Shown here one piece after another: positions 1 through 8,825 of a stretch of DNA of 64,000 nt. The translations under genes were made by a program, and so were the position numbers. The stretch spans positions 124,001 to 188,000 of the forward strand of contig JAIPBE010000002.1 of NCBI GenBank assembly GCA_021738725.1. The letters run 5' to 3'. Each line of letters starts with the position of its first letter. The stretch's first letter is position 1. The stretch comes from Saprospiraceae bacterium (GTDB lineage Bacteria > Bacteroidota > Bacteroidia > Chitinophagales > Saprospiraceae). Below the pieces are notes generated by a model. It was not told the DNA's origin. It was given only the letters and a program-made list of their open reading frames with translations, and did no database searches.

Positions 1-744
1 TCGCACCATTGCCAGTTGGGCCTCAGATTCACCCGGATGCTTTTCGAGGATTCGTCTGTACCATTTTTTTGCATCCTCCAAGGCACCATTCTCTTCATAG
101 AATTCGGCTAAGGTGTACATCACCTCCTGGTTCCAGGGCTGGCGTTGCAAGACTTCTTCCAATACTGCAGCTGCAGCCTTCATATCGCCCATACCGCGGT
201 AGAGCATATACTTTTTCTGGCTGAACTCTTCCTGGAATCCCAGTTCCTTTTCAGTTCGGTCATACACGGCGATGGCACCTTTTGCATCCCCGGCTTTGAT
301 CAGATAGAAGGCCCATTGTTCATAGTAATAGGCTTCTTTAGGATGAGCCTCGGCCAGTCCGGCATACAGGATGGCCGCGTCTTGAAAGCGACCGGTTCTT
401 TCCAGGATGTCCGCCTCCAGAATCGTATACCAGATATTATCATCAGACAGGCTGCGGGCTTGTCGTATGGCTGTCAGGGCATTGTGAAAATCTTCTCGAG
501 TAAACAGGAGCTGGGCCAGAGCATAGGAAACTGCGTGATTGGTGGGATATTTCCGCTGAAGTTCCCGGTATAGGGTTTCGGCCTTCTCCAGATTCCCCAG
601 GATCATTTCCCGATTCGCATCAATAAATGCGGATTGGCCGACAAATTCTTCTTCCGGGATACGCACATTTTGAGCCCCTGCCATGATGGTAATCACCAGG
701 ATAATGGAGAGAAGCAAGAAGGTTCGAAGTGGATATTGGGTCAT
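1..744 (-). CDS. TPR-repeat protein, exported (C-terminus cut by window edge)
   Basis: The frame is open without a stop from the ATG at 744 down to base 1, giving the first 248 residues. Residues 1-24 form a hydrophobic signal peptide ending near MAGAQ. The rest is a series of helix pairs with the TPR spacing of small and large residues (for example around YALAQLLFTREDFHNAL and YTLAEFYEENGALEDAKKW), so it is probably a periplasmic or outer-membrane-associated scaffold. It lies 85 bases downstream of pyruvate kinase on the same strand and may be co-transcribed with it. The C-terminal domain, which would name the family, is outside the window. Confidence 0.8.
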   Translation of the reverse strand, partial: MTQYPLRTFLLLSIILVITIMAGAQNVRIPEEEFVGQSAFIDANREMILGNLEKAETLYRELQRKYPTNHAVSYALAQLLFTREDFHNALTAIRQARSLSDDNIWYTILEADILERTGRFQDAAILYAGLAEAHPKEAYYYEQWAFYLIKAGDAKGAIAVYDRTEKELGFQEEFSQKKYMLYRGMGDMKAAAAVLEEVLQRQPWNQEVMYTLAEFYEENGALEDAKKWYRRILEKHPGESEAQLAMVR

Positions 745-829
745 TTGCACGATGGTGAGGGCTCACCCTGGATCATTTGACGTATAACGTCCTGGACGAA
801 AAATTCGTACCAAAGGTGAGAAAACACGG

Positions 830-2269
830 TCAATCTACCACGGAAACCTTGAGCATATTTGTTCTTTGCCGGGCATGTAAGGGCATACTGGCCGTATTGA
901 TAATGACATCCCCTTCTTTGACTCTTCCGTGTTCTTTCAGAATATTCATGGAATCATTGATCGTGTCATCCGTGGTGGTGAATTTGTTGTAGTAGTATCC
1001 GTGGACTCCCCAGACAAGGTTCAGGGTGGCCAGCATCATGGTCTGTTCGGAAAAAATGTAAATCTTGCAGGCCGGCCGAAAACTGGAGACCTTGAATGCG
1101 GTGTAGCCGGAAGTGGTCATCCCCACGATTGCTTTTGCACCGACCTCCTCAGCCAGTTTGGCAGCATTAAAACAAACGGCATCCGAAAGGAAAGTCGATG
1201 ATTTCGGTGAAGGAAATGGGCGGCGACCCTGTATACTGTATCGTTTTTCCACCTCTGAGATGATAGCATTCATGGCATTGATCACTTTGGTCGGGTGCAT
1301 CCCTACAGCTGTCTCACCCGACAACATCAGCGCATCCGCACCATCGAGGACCGCATTGGCCACATCCGTGATCTCTGCACGGGTAGGCGTCGGATTGGTG
1401 ATCATACTTTCCATCATCTGGGTGGCAACGATCACCGGCCGGGCCCATTGGATGCACAGATTGATGATATCCTTCTGAATGATGGGCAAGCCCTCCATGG
1501 GCACTTCTACGGCCAGGTCCCCTCGGGCGATCATAATGCCATTGCTTTGACGGATGATCTGATCAATCTGTTTGACCGCTTCAGGTTTTTCGATCTTGGC
1601 GATGATCTTGGCGGGATGGTTTCTGGTTTCGATCCGTTCACGCAAATCGACCAGGTCATCCGGTGAGCGAACAAAGGATAGCGCGATCCAGTTGACCTCC
1701 TTGGTGAGGATAAAATCGAGATCCTCCTTGTCCTTGACCGTCAGACTGGGCAATGTCACGCTTGTATCGGGCAAATTCACTCCCTTGTTAGACTGAAGCA
1801 GACCGCCGAACATCACCTTCAGCTTGACCTCATCTACTTGATTGGTCGATTGTACTTCCAGGACGATCTTCCCATCATCGACCAATACGCGTTCGCCGGG
1901 GACAACATCTTTGGCAAAACCTTCATAACTCATATAGATCCGGTCCTGGTCGCCGATGCATTCCTCCTGGACGAAGGTGAGGACATCACCCGGTTTGATC
2001 AGGAGCCCTTCCCCTTTCATCTTACCCACCCGTAATTTGGGGCCTTGCAGATCGGCCAGGATGCCGACATGTGTCTTGCATTCTTTATTAATGGCCAGGA
2101 TATGATCGATCACCCTATTATGATCGGCATGAGTACCATGCGAGAAATTCAAACGAAAGAGGTTGACCCCTGCTCGAACAAGGTCCTTCAGGACCTCATA
2201 CGAACTGGAAGCCGGCCCCACGGTCGCTACTATCTTTGTAAATTGCTTATCAACGATCTCCATTCCCAT
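830..2269 (-). CDS. pyk: Pyruvate kinase
   Basis: Converts phosphoenolpyruvate and ADP to pyruvate and ATP, the last step of glycolysis, in the cytoplasm. The 479 residues match the family length. Seen: the N-terminal substrate loop RLNFSHG (39-45), the active-site lysine segment IIAKIEKPEA (222-231), the metal-binding MIARGDL (246-252), ATQMMESM (282-289) and SGETAVG (317-323), followed by a C-terminal allosteric-type domain. An ATG at codon 3 is an alternative start. A TATCTTTG -7 element lies about 30 bases upstream at 2299-2306. Divergent from acpP, with the TPR gene downstream. Confidence 0.97.
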   Translation of the reverse strand: MGMEIVDKQFTKIVATVGPASSSYEVLKDLVRAGVNLFRLNFSHGTHADHNRVIDHILAINKECKTHVGILADLQGPKLRVGKMKGEGLLIKPGDVLTFVQEECIGDQDRIYMSYEGFAKDVVPGERVLVDDGKIVLEVQSTNQVDEVKLKVMFGGLLQSNKGVNLPDTSVTLPSLTVKDKEDLDFILTKEVNWIALSFVRSPDDLVDLRERIETRNHPAKIIAKIEKPEAVKQIDQIIRQSNGIMIARGDLAVEVPMEGLPIIQKDIINLCIQWARPVIVATQMMESMITNPTPTRAEITDVANAVLDGADALMLSGETAVGMHPTKVINAMNAIISEVEKRYSIQGRRPFPSPKSSTFLSDAVCFNAAKLAEEVGAKAIVGMTTSGYTAFKVSSFRPACKIYIFSEQTMMLATLNLVWGVHGYYYNKFTTTDDTINDSMNILKEHGRVKEGDVIINTASMPLHARQRTNMLKVSVVD

Positions 2270-2298
2270 AACGCCTGTTCTGTTGAAATTTCTACCTC

Positions 2299-2306
2299 CA
2301 AAGATA
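2299..2306 (-). promoter_or_regulatory. Candidate -7 element for pyk
   Basis: On the minus strand this reads TATCTTTG, an exact match to the Bacteroidota -7 consensus TAnnTTTG, followed by GGAGG about 20 bases before the pyk start. The -33 TTTG is not clear (TTTA lies 16 bases upstream), so this is a consensus match, not proof. Confidence 0.45.
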
Positions 2307-2468
2307 AACGGGGAATATGATGTAAAGGTTATACCTCATTCCTATGCCAAAACACAGGTTATTAGGCATTGCCTCGTCGGATTGATTATTTTCGGTTCAA
2401 TTTACCGGCAGTAATCCTGCAAATAAAGGCCTGGAGGGGCTTTGGATAGAATAAATAATTCGAAAACC

Positions 2469-2499
2469 TTTGGAAATCGGGGTGCTTTTGGTTTCTTTG
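2469..2499 (+). promoter_or_regulatory. Candidate promoter of acpP
   Basis: TTTG at 2469-2472, a 19-base spacer and TTTCTTTG at 2492-2499 match the Bacteroidota TTTG-N19-TAnnTTTG pattern with one mismatch. Transcription would start near 2504, giving a leader of about 28 bases before the acpP ATG. Confidence 0.5.
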
Positions 2500-2531
2500 C
2501 ACAACTTTTCTAATCACCTAAAAGACTGACC

Positions 2532-2771
2532 ATGTCTAACGTTGCTGAACGCGTAAAGAATATCATCGTAGAGAAACTGGGAGTTGATGAATCTCAGGTG
2601 ACCCCTGAGGCCAGTTTTACGAATGATCTTGGCGCGGATTCTTTGGATACGGTAGAACTCATTATGGAGTTCGAAAAAGAGTTTGACATCTCCATTCCCG
2701 ATGAGGAAGCGGAAAACATCCAAACCGTCGGACATGCCATAAGCTATCTCGAGAAAAACCTGGAAGCCTAA
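2532..2771 (+). CDS. acpP: Acyl carrier protein
   Basis: A 79-residue acidic four-helix carrier that holds growing acyl chains in type II fatty-acid synthesis. The DSLD motif is at residues 36-39, with Ser37 as the phosphopantetheine attachment site. It is followed by fabF and rnc, the classic acpP-fabF-rnc order, but a strong terminator-like hairpin separates it from fabF, which would allow much higher ACP than FabF transcript levels. Confidence 0.97.
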   Translation: MSNVAERVKNIIVEKLGVDESQVTPEASFTNDLGADSLDTVELIMEFEKEFDISIPDEEAENIQTVGHAISYLEKNLEA

Positions 2772-2837
2772 TTCCCTTGGCAGCTCTCTTTCCGGGCTGC
2801 TTCGTATTGGAACGCGACCTGATGTCCGATCCGGTAC

Positions 2838-2881
2838 AAAACCACAAATCGGCGGACAACGTTTGATTTGTGGTTTTTTTT
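2838..2881 (+). terminator. Rho-independent terminator or attenuator after acpP
   Basis: A 13-base perfect inverted repeat (AAAACCACAAATC at 2838-2850, complement at 2865-2877) encloses a 14-base loop and runs into eight T residues (2874-2881). It lies inside the acpP-fabF gap, so read-through would be needed for co-transcription, unless fabF has its own promoter. Confidence 0.75.
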
Positions 2882-2904
2882 ATGTTCAAAAACAGTGACC
2901 TCGT

Positions 2905-4152
2905 ATGAGAAGAGTGGTTATCACAGGTTTAGGAGCCGTCACCCCTATTGGAAACACGGTTTCAGCATTTCTGGAAGGATTGCAGGCTGGCACAAGTGGG
3001 GCTTGTCCCATCACCCATTTTGACGCATCCTTGTTCAAGACACACTTTGCTTGTGAATTGAAGGATTTCGACCCGGAGATCTCTATGGATCGTAAAGAAG
3101 CCAGGCGTATGGACCTCTTTTGCCAGTACGCTATGGTGGCTGTTGACGAGGCGATTCGAAATTCCGGTCTCGATCTGGAAAAGATCGACAAAGATCGGGC
3201 TGGCGTGATCTGGGCTTCCGGAATCGGTGGTCTGGTTTCCCTTGAAAAGGAGATCGAGACCTTTGCCCAGGGATCCGGCACACCCCGATACAGTCCCTTC
3301 CTGATCCCCCGAATGATCACAGACATAGCGGCAGGACACATTTCCATTCAGTACGGCTTCAGAGGCGTCAACTATGCCACTGTATCCGCGTGTGCTTCTT
3401 CCAACCACGCCATGATTAATGCCATGGATTACATCCGTATGGGTCGGGCCGACATTATCATCTCCGGAGGATCTGAAGCAGCTGTGACGCATGCAGGCCT
3501 GGGTGGGTTCAACTCCATGAAGGCACTTTCTGAACGCAACAATGACCCGCTCACTGCTTCCCGGCCATTTGATAGAGACAGGGACGGATTTGTGCTTGGA
3601 GAAGGTGCCGGCGCACTTATTCTGGAAGAGATGGAACACGCTATCAAACGGGGAGCGACTATCTACGGAGAGGTGTGCGGTGGCGCCATGACAGCAGATG
3701 CCTATCATATGACGGCACCACATCCGGAAGGGTTGGGCGCTACCAATGTCATGAAACAAACGCTGCAGGATGCTGGACTGAATCGCGAAGATGTCGATTA
3801 TGTCAATGTACATGGTACCTCAACGCCGTTAGGAGATATTGCGGAGGTCAAGGCCATTCAAAAAGTCTTTGGTGACGATGCATACAAACTGAACGTCAGT
3901 TCCACCAAGTCCATGACTGGCCACCTGCTTGGCGCGGCAGGAGCGGTTGAAGCCATTGCCTGCCTGATGGCCATGAAACACGGATTCATACCACCAACCA
4001 TCAATCATTTTACAGATGATTCGGAAATTGACAGCCGTCTGAACCTGACTTTTAATGAGGCTCAACCTCGCAAAGTGCGTGTCACCTTGAGCAACACCTT
4101 CGGTTTTGGCGGGCACAATGCGTCCGTCTTGTTCAAACAATTCGAAAAGTGA
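2905..4152 (+). CDS. fabF: 3-oxoacyl-[acyl-carrier-protein] synthase II
   Basis: Condenses malonyl-ACP with acyl-ACP to elongate fatty acids in the cytoplasm. The 415-residue length is normal for FabF. The catalytic triad is visible: Cys163 in TVSACASSNH, His303 in NVHGTSTPLGD and His340 in STKSMTGHLLGA, with Lys335 nearby. The start follows the acpP terminator by 23 bases. rnc begins at or before its stop codon, indicating coupling. Confidence 0.97.
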   Translation: MRRVVITGLGAVTPIGNTVSAFLEGLQAGTSGACPITHFDASLFKTHFACELKDFDPEISMDRKEARRMDLFCQYAMVAVDEAIRNSGLDLEKIDKDRAGVIWASGIGGLVSLEKEIETFAQGSGTPRYSPFLIPRMITDIAAGHISIQYGFRGVNYATVSACASSNHAMINAMDYIRMGRADIIISGGSEAAVTHAGLGGFNSMKALSERNNDPLTASRPFDRDRDGFVLGEGAGALILEEMEHAIKRGATIYGEVCGGAMTADAYHMTAPHPEGLGATNVMKQTLQDAGLNREDVDYVNVHGTSTPLGDIAEVKAIQKVFGDDAYKLNVSSTKSMTGHLLGAAGAVEAIACLMAMKHGFIPPTINHFTDDSEIDSRLNLTFNEAQPRKVRVTLSNTFGFGGHNASVLFKQFEK

Positions 4153-4153
4153 G

Positions 4154-4891
4154 TTGAAAGTCCTCCGCCAGTTTTACAACTACTACTTCTCCGCCGATAA
4201 GGATCTTGCTCGCCGGATGTTTGCCTTGTTGGGATTTGTCCCTGCTAACCTCTATTTGTTTAAACTCGCTTTCTTTCACAAGTCCTCCGCGCATACCCAG
4301 GAGACGCCTCTCCACAATAATGAACGGCTGGAGTATCTGGGAGATGCTGTCCTGGGCACGATCGTGGCTGAATACCTGTTTAAAAAATATCCCATCAGCG
4401 ATGAGGGTTTTCTGACCAAGATGCGGAGCAAGATCGTCAAACGAAAGATGCTGAATGATCTCGCTTCAGACATGGGTCTGGACTTCCTGCTGAATGAATA
4501 CAACAACACACGACTCAGCAGTTCGATGCTGGGCAATGCATTTGAAGCATTGATCGGAGCCATCTACCTCGATCGTGGGTATCGCAGTACGCGCCGGTTC
4601 ATCGTGCGAAAGGTGCTTCGGAAGTACCTGGATATCCATGGGCTGGAAACGTTTGACGACAATTTCAAAAGCCAGTTGCTCGAATGGTGTCAGAAACACG
4701 GCAAAGAAGCCGAATTCAAGGTCGTCTCCCGCTTCAAGCATGATAAGCGCGACCGGTTCAAAGTCGCGGTGATAGTCGCCGGTGAAAAGATCTCCATTGC
4801 TGAAGATTACAACAAGAAGAGTGCGGAACAAAGCGCTTCCGAAAAAGCCCTCCTCCAGATGGGTGTCCTGGCAGAGGACGAAAACGAATAA
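4154..4891 (+). CDS. rnc: Ribonuclease III
   Basis: Cleaves double-stranded RNA in rRNA processing and RNA decay. From a TTG at 4154 the product is 245 residues: an RNase III domain with the signature NERLEYLGDAV at about 56-66 and a second acidic site (GNAFEALIGAIYLDRG), then a C-terminal double-stranded RNA-binding domain (QLLEWCQ to SEKALLQMG). The TTG follows the fabF stop by one base and gives a normal N-terminus. ATGs at 4106 and 4118 in the same frame would add 12-16 residues that merely overlap the fabF end. The start is therefore uncertain, the identity is not. Confidence 0.92.
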   Translation: MKVLRQFYNYYFSADKDLARRMFALLGFVPANLYLFKLAFFHKSSAHTQETPLHNNERLEYLGDAVLGTIVAEYLFKKYPISDEGFLTKMRSKIVKRKMLNDLASDMGLDFLLNEYNNTRLSSSMLGNAFEALIGAIYLDRGYRSTRRFIVRKVLRKYLDIHGLETFDDNFKSQLLEWCQKHGKEAEFKVVSRFKHDKRDRFKVAVIVAGEKISIAEDYNKKSAEQSASEKALLQMGVLAEDENE

Positions 4892-4927
4892 TCATCCATC
4901 AGCAGGCTGAGCCTCAGGATTCTGGAC

Positions 4928-7900
4928 TCAACTGTTCGGCTGCTGTTTGATATCCACACGATAGCTCAAGCCCATCTCTTCCATTGATTGGACGAAAGTG
5001 TTGTCTACCTGCACTTTGAACTTCTGGACCTGGGTGCGCAACATGGTACGTGATTCCGGATCATAGATGGTGAGGCCGAGTGGATGCTGGCCCTTATGCT
5101 CCTTACAGGCTTTCTCCAGTGATTCGATCATGGGCAGGGTCAGGCGCTCTACCGGAATATGAACGTTGATTCCTTTTGTGTACTGTTCGCCCGCCGTACT
5201 GAGCAGGCACACATCGATGACTTGAAACCGATGCTGATTATTCCAGTGGTTTTTGGCATTGATTGCCGTGATCAAGAGGCATTGGCCGGGTTCGAAGAGG
5301 TGCTTGTGCTTGTGATAATCTTCCTTGAACAGTTTGACCTCATATTCTCCTCGATAATCCTGAATTGTAAATATGCCAAACATGTCCCCCTGTTTGTTCG
5401 AATACTTGTGTTGCGCATCCGTGACCACCGCTGCCAGTCTGAAGCGACGATCCCTCACCTCTTCAATCCGGTCAAGCGTCATATTGGCGACATGCTCTGC
5501 CTCCAACTTGAATTGGTCCAGTGGATGTGCAGACAGATAGATGCCGGCAACAGCCTTTTCACGAGTCAACTTATCCGTTAATGTCCATGGCTCGACATCC
5601 GGGGCTACTGGCAGCATGATGGTCTCCATCACGGCATCCGCCCCAAATAGACTTTGTTGGGCAGTGTCCTCGGTTTGACCCAGGGCCCCTCCAAATTTCA
5701 GGAGATGTTCGAGATAGGTCTCAAATCGATCGGTCGGAGCAAAATACTGCGCCCTGTGAATGCCTTCAAAGCAGTCCAGGGCGCCGCCCAGTACCAGGCT
5801 TTCCATGACTTTTTTATTGATGACCCGTTGATTCTGTCGCCGAACAAAATCGAAAACATCCGGGTAGGGTCCATTCTCTGCCCGCTCTGCCATGATGGCC
5901 TCTACGGGTCCCTCCCCCACTCCTTTCAGCGCGGATAAACCAAAGCGAATAGCACCTCGCTCATTCACGGTGAAGTGCATATGCGACTCATTGACATCCG
6001 GGCCCAGGATCTTCAGTCCCATTCGCTTGCACTCACTGAGGAAGAAGTTCACTTTGTCCAGGTTGTTCTTGTTGTGCGTCAGCACAGAAGACATAAACTC
6101 CGCCGGGTAATGGGTCTTCAGATATCCTGTCTGGAAGGCCAATACAGAATAGGCCGCTGCATGTGAGCGGTTGAAACCGTAGGATGCAAAGCGAGCCATG
6201 GTATCGAAGATCTCATTGGCCTGTTTGGGGTCCACCCCCTTACCAGTTGCTCCTTCCAGGAATATTTGGCGGTGCCGGTCCATTTCCGCTGCCTGTTTCT
6301 TTCCCATGGCCCGGCGCAACATATCCGCCTGTCCGAGCGAGTAGCCGGCCATGATCTGGGCGCATTGCATGATCTGCTCCTGGTAGACCATGATCCCATA
6401 TGTGGGTTTGAGGATATCTTCCAGCCATTCGTGGGGATATTCGACCGGTTCGCGCCCGTGTTTTCGGGCTACAAATTTGGGAATATTGTCCATCGGACCC
6501 GGCCGATACAGAGCGTTCATCGCGATCAGGTCCTCGATGTCGGTTGGTTTGAGGTCCCGAAGATGCTTTTGCATGCCTTCTGACTCAAACTGGAAAAGTG
6601 CAAGCGTCTCCCCCCGCTGAAAGGTTTCAAAGGTCTTCTCATCATCCAGTGGGATATCATCCGGATTGATATTTGCCGCCTCTCCATAGCGGAGCACGAC
6701 ATTCTGGATGGCATCCTTGATAATGGACAGGGTTTTCAAGCCCAGAAAGTCCATTTTCAACATACCAGCATACTCAACAAGTCCTCCTTCAAACTGGGTC
6801 ACATACAGGTCCGAATCTTTGGCCGTACATACTGGCAACAAGGTGGTCAAATCGCTGGGGGCAATGATCACACCCGCCGCATGAATGCCGGTGTTCCGCA
6901 CGGAACCTTCCAGTCGGCGTGCCATCCGCAACACTTCTGCCTCATGCCCCTTGCCCTGGATCATTTCACGCAGTTGGAGGATATGGTTGATATCATCTCC
7001 CTGAAATTCTTGCTCCAGTTCTTCAATGGTCTTGTCAAAAAGGCTGTTGAGTTTCGTTCCCGGTCGATCAGGGACCAATTTGGCGATCTTATCCGTTTCC
7101 GGCAGTGGGAGGTCCATCACACGGCCCACATCCCGAATGGATGACTTGGCCGCCATGGTGCCAAAGGTGACGATCTGGGCCACCTGATTTCGACCATATT
7201 TTTCGACGACATAATCGATGACTTTTTCACGGCCGAAGTCATCAAAGTCAATATCGATATCCGGCATGGATATCCGTTCCGGGTTCAGGAATCGCTCAAA
7301 GAGCAAATTGTATTTGATGGGGTCGATATTGGTAATGGTCAGGCAAAAGGCCACGGCGGAACCCGCAGCAGAACCACGGCCTGGTCCGACCGCCACACCC
7401 AAGCGCCGCGCAGCTTTGACAAAGTCCTGGACGATCAGGAAGTATCCGTCAAACCCCATATCCCTGATAACGGAGAGCTCAAAATCCAAACGTTCCCGAA
7501 CGACCTCTCGGATCTCACCATAGTGCTTCATCGCACCCTCGTAGACCAGATGTTTCAGATAGGCAGACTGGTCTTCAAACCCCTCTGGAACCGGAAAATT
7601 GGGAAGCATGACATCCTTGGCAAGGTCGAGCGTTTCGATCTTGTCATAGACCTCCATGGTTGTTTCGATGGCCTCAGGAATATCATAAAAGAGCTGGCGC
7701 ATCTCCTCCTGCGACTTGAAATAGTAGTCGCTGGATGAAAAAGCAAAACGCTGCCCTTTTCCGTCCCCTTTTGGCTCAGCAAGTTTGGATCCGGTATTCA
7801 CGCAAAGCAGGATGTCGTGGGGCTTCCAATCGTCCTCTTCGACGTAGTGGGCATCATTTGTCGCAATAACCTTCAGATCGTATTTCCGTGCAAAACCCAG

Positions 7901-8524
7901 CAGCACCTGATTGACATCCTCCTGACTATACCCGGAAGGAACGACGATCCCCCGATCGTCTTTGATGGTAATATTTTCCAGGCCGCGATGTCGCTGGAGT
8001 TCGACATAGAAGTCCTCACCTAACAGGTCCACCCACCACTTGAGCAGTTCCTCCGCTCCTTTCAAATTACCATGGATGATCGCCTGTGGGATCTCTGCAC
8101 CGATACAACAGGATGTAGCGATCAAGCCTTCATGATATTTCTCCAGCAACTCTCGGTCGATGCGCGGGAATTTGCTGTACAGACCATCGATAAAACCCAG
8201 AGAACAGAGCTTTGTCAGATTGGAATACCCTGTCGGATTTTTGGCCAACATCAACTGGTGATATCGGTTGTCGCCTTCATGCCGGCTGAAGGCCTTGCGA
8301 TGACGATCCTCCACCAGATAGAATTCGCAGCCGACCAGAGGCTTCAAATCACGCTTTCGCGCCTCATTCACAAATTGGAAAGCGCCGAACATATTCCCAT
8401 GATCGGTCAACGCCACTCCTTTCATGCCATCCTTTTCTGCCTTGACCATGAGCTCCTTGATATCAGAAGCACCATCTAACAAAGAGAATTGGGTGTGATT
8501 ATGCAGGTGGACAAAATCCGGCAT
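4928..8524 (-). CDS. dnaE: DNA polymerase III subunit alpha
   Basis: The replicative polymerase, 1198 residues from the ATG at 8524. Order of domains: PHP domain starting at once with HLHNHT (6-11), polymerase core with GPGRGSAAGS (380-389) and catalytic aspartates in PDIDIDFDD (421-429), then helix-hairpin-helix and a C-terminal OB domain (about RRFRLAAVVTDAQHKYS). The frame stays open 42 codons further upstream, but that extension is not PHP-like, so I place the start directly before the PHP domain. It is convergent with rnc, with a 36-base gap. Confidence 0.95.
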   Translation of the reverse strand: MPDFVHLHNHTQFSLLDGASDIKELMVKAEKDGMKGVALTDHGNMFGAFQFVNEARKRDLKPLVGCEFYLVEDRHRKAFSRHEGDNRYHQLMLAKNPTGYSNLTKLCSLGFIDGLYSKFPRIDRELLEKYHEGLIATSCCIGAEIPQAIIHGNLKGAEELLKWWVDLLGEDFYVELQRHRGLENITIKDDRGIVVPSGYSQEDVNQVLLGFARKYDLKVIATNDAHYVEEDDWKPHDILLCVNTGSKLAEPKGDGKGQRFAFSSSDYYFKSQEEMRQLFYDIPEAIETTMEVYDKIETLDLAKDVMLPNFPVPEGFEDQSAYLKHLVYEGAMKHYGEIREVVRERLDFELSVIRDMGFDGYFLIVQDFVKAARRLGVAVGPGRGSAAGSAVAFCLTITNIDPIKYNLLFERFLNPERISMPDIDIDFDDFGREKVIDYVVEKYGRNQVAQIVTFGTMAAKSSIRDVGRVMDLPLPETDKIAKLVPDRPGTKLNSLFDKTIEELEQEFQGDDINHILQLREMIQGKGHEAEVLRMARRLEGSVRNTGIHAAGVIIAPSDLTTLLPVCTAKDSDLYVTQFEGGLVEYAGMLKMDFLGLKTLSIIKDAIQNVVLRYGEAANINPDDIPLDDEKTFETFQRGETLALFQFESEGMQKHLRDLKPTDIEDLIAMNALYRPGPMDNIPKFVARKHGREPVEYPHEWLEDILKPTYGIMVYQEQIMQCAQIMAGYSLGQADMLRRAMGKKQAAEMDRHRQIFLEGATGKGVDPKQANEIFDTMARFASYGFNRSHAAAYSVLAFQTGYLKTHYPAEFMSSVLTHNKNNLDKVNFFLSECKRMGLKILGPDVNESHMHFTVNERGAIRFGLSALKGVGEGPVEAIMAERAENGPYPDVFDFVRRQNQRVINKKVMESLVLGGALDCFEGIHRAQYFAPTDRFETYLEHLLKFGGALGQTEDTAQQSLFGADAVMETIMLPVAPDVEPWTLTDKLTREKAVAGIYLSAHPLDQFKLEAEHVANMTLDRIEEVRDRRFRLAAVVTDAQHKYSNKQGDMFGIFTIQDYRGEYEVKLFKEDYHKHKHLFEPGQCLLITAINAKNHWNNQHRFQVIDVCLLSTAGEQYTKGINVHIPVERLTLPMIESLEKACKEHKGQHPLGLTIYDPESRTMLRTQVQKFKVQVDNTFVQSMEEMGLSYRVDIKQQPNS

Positions 8525-8825
8525 CGAGGGAATCAATTTTGGCTTGTACGGTAAAAAAAGTGGGCGTGCAGCCCGCTCATCTGGCAAAGCGAAAGGTACG
8601 GGATCAAGTATCAAAACCGAAAAAAGTAAAGCAGTAATCCACTCGCCCATTTGACATCAGTATTTAGACCCGTGATCACAACAGCCAGAAACAGGGATTT
8701 GAACAGTCACGCCTGCGGATCCGTCCATAGCCTGCAAACGACAGGGGTAAGATTTCTTCCACTTCCATTGAACACTCCCCTCCTTGGGGTTATTTCTTTA
8801 CTTTGAGTACTGAACCTGTTACCAT
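8525..8825. promoter_or_regulatory. Divergent intergenic region between dnaE and the PIG-L gene
   Basis: This 301-base gap has no credible gene. It must hold both promoters. On the plus strand TTACTTTG (8798-8805) resembles the -7 element, 21 bases before the PIG-L ATG. On the minus strand TACCTTTC near 8590 is a weaker match for dnaE. A GGGC/GCCC mini-stem beside a T-run sits in the dnaE leader (about 8555-8575), too short to call a terminator. Confidence 0.35.

Noticed and set aside
2962-3813. 283-codon open frame antisense to fabF
   Set aside because: It mirrors the codon structure of fabF and has no recognisable protein features.
8525-8650. N-terminal extension of dnaE by 42 codons
   Set aside because: The PHP domain starts at once with the ATG at 8524; the extension is hydrophobic and basic, unlike any DnaE start, and lies in the promoter region.
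8685-8780. tRNA-like T-arm sequence (GGGATTTGAAC) on the minus strand
   Set aside because: The T-stem does not pair and no acceptor stem or anticodon arm can be formed around it.
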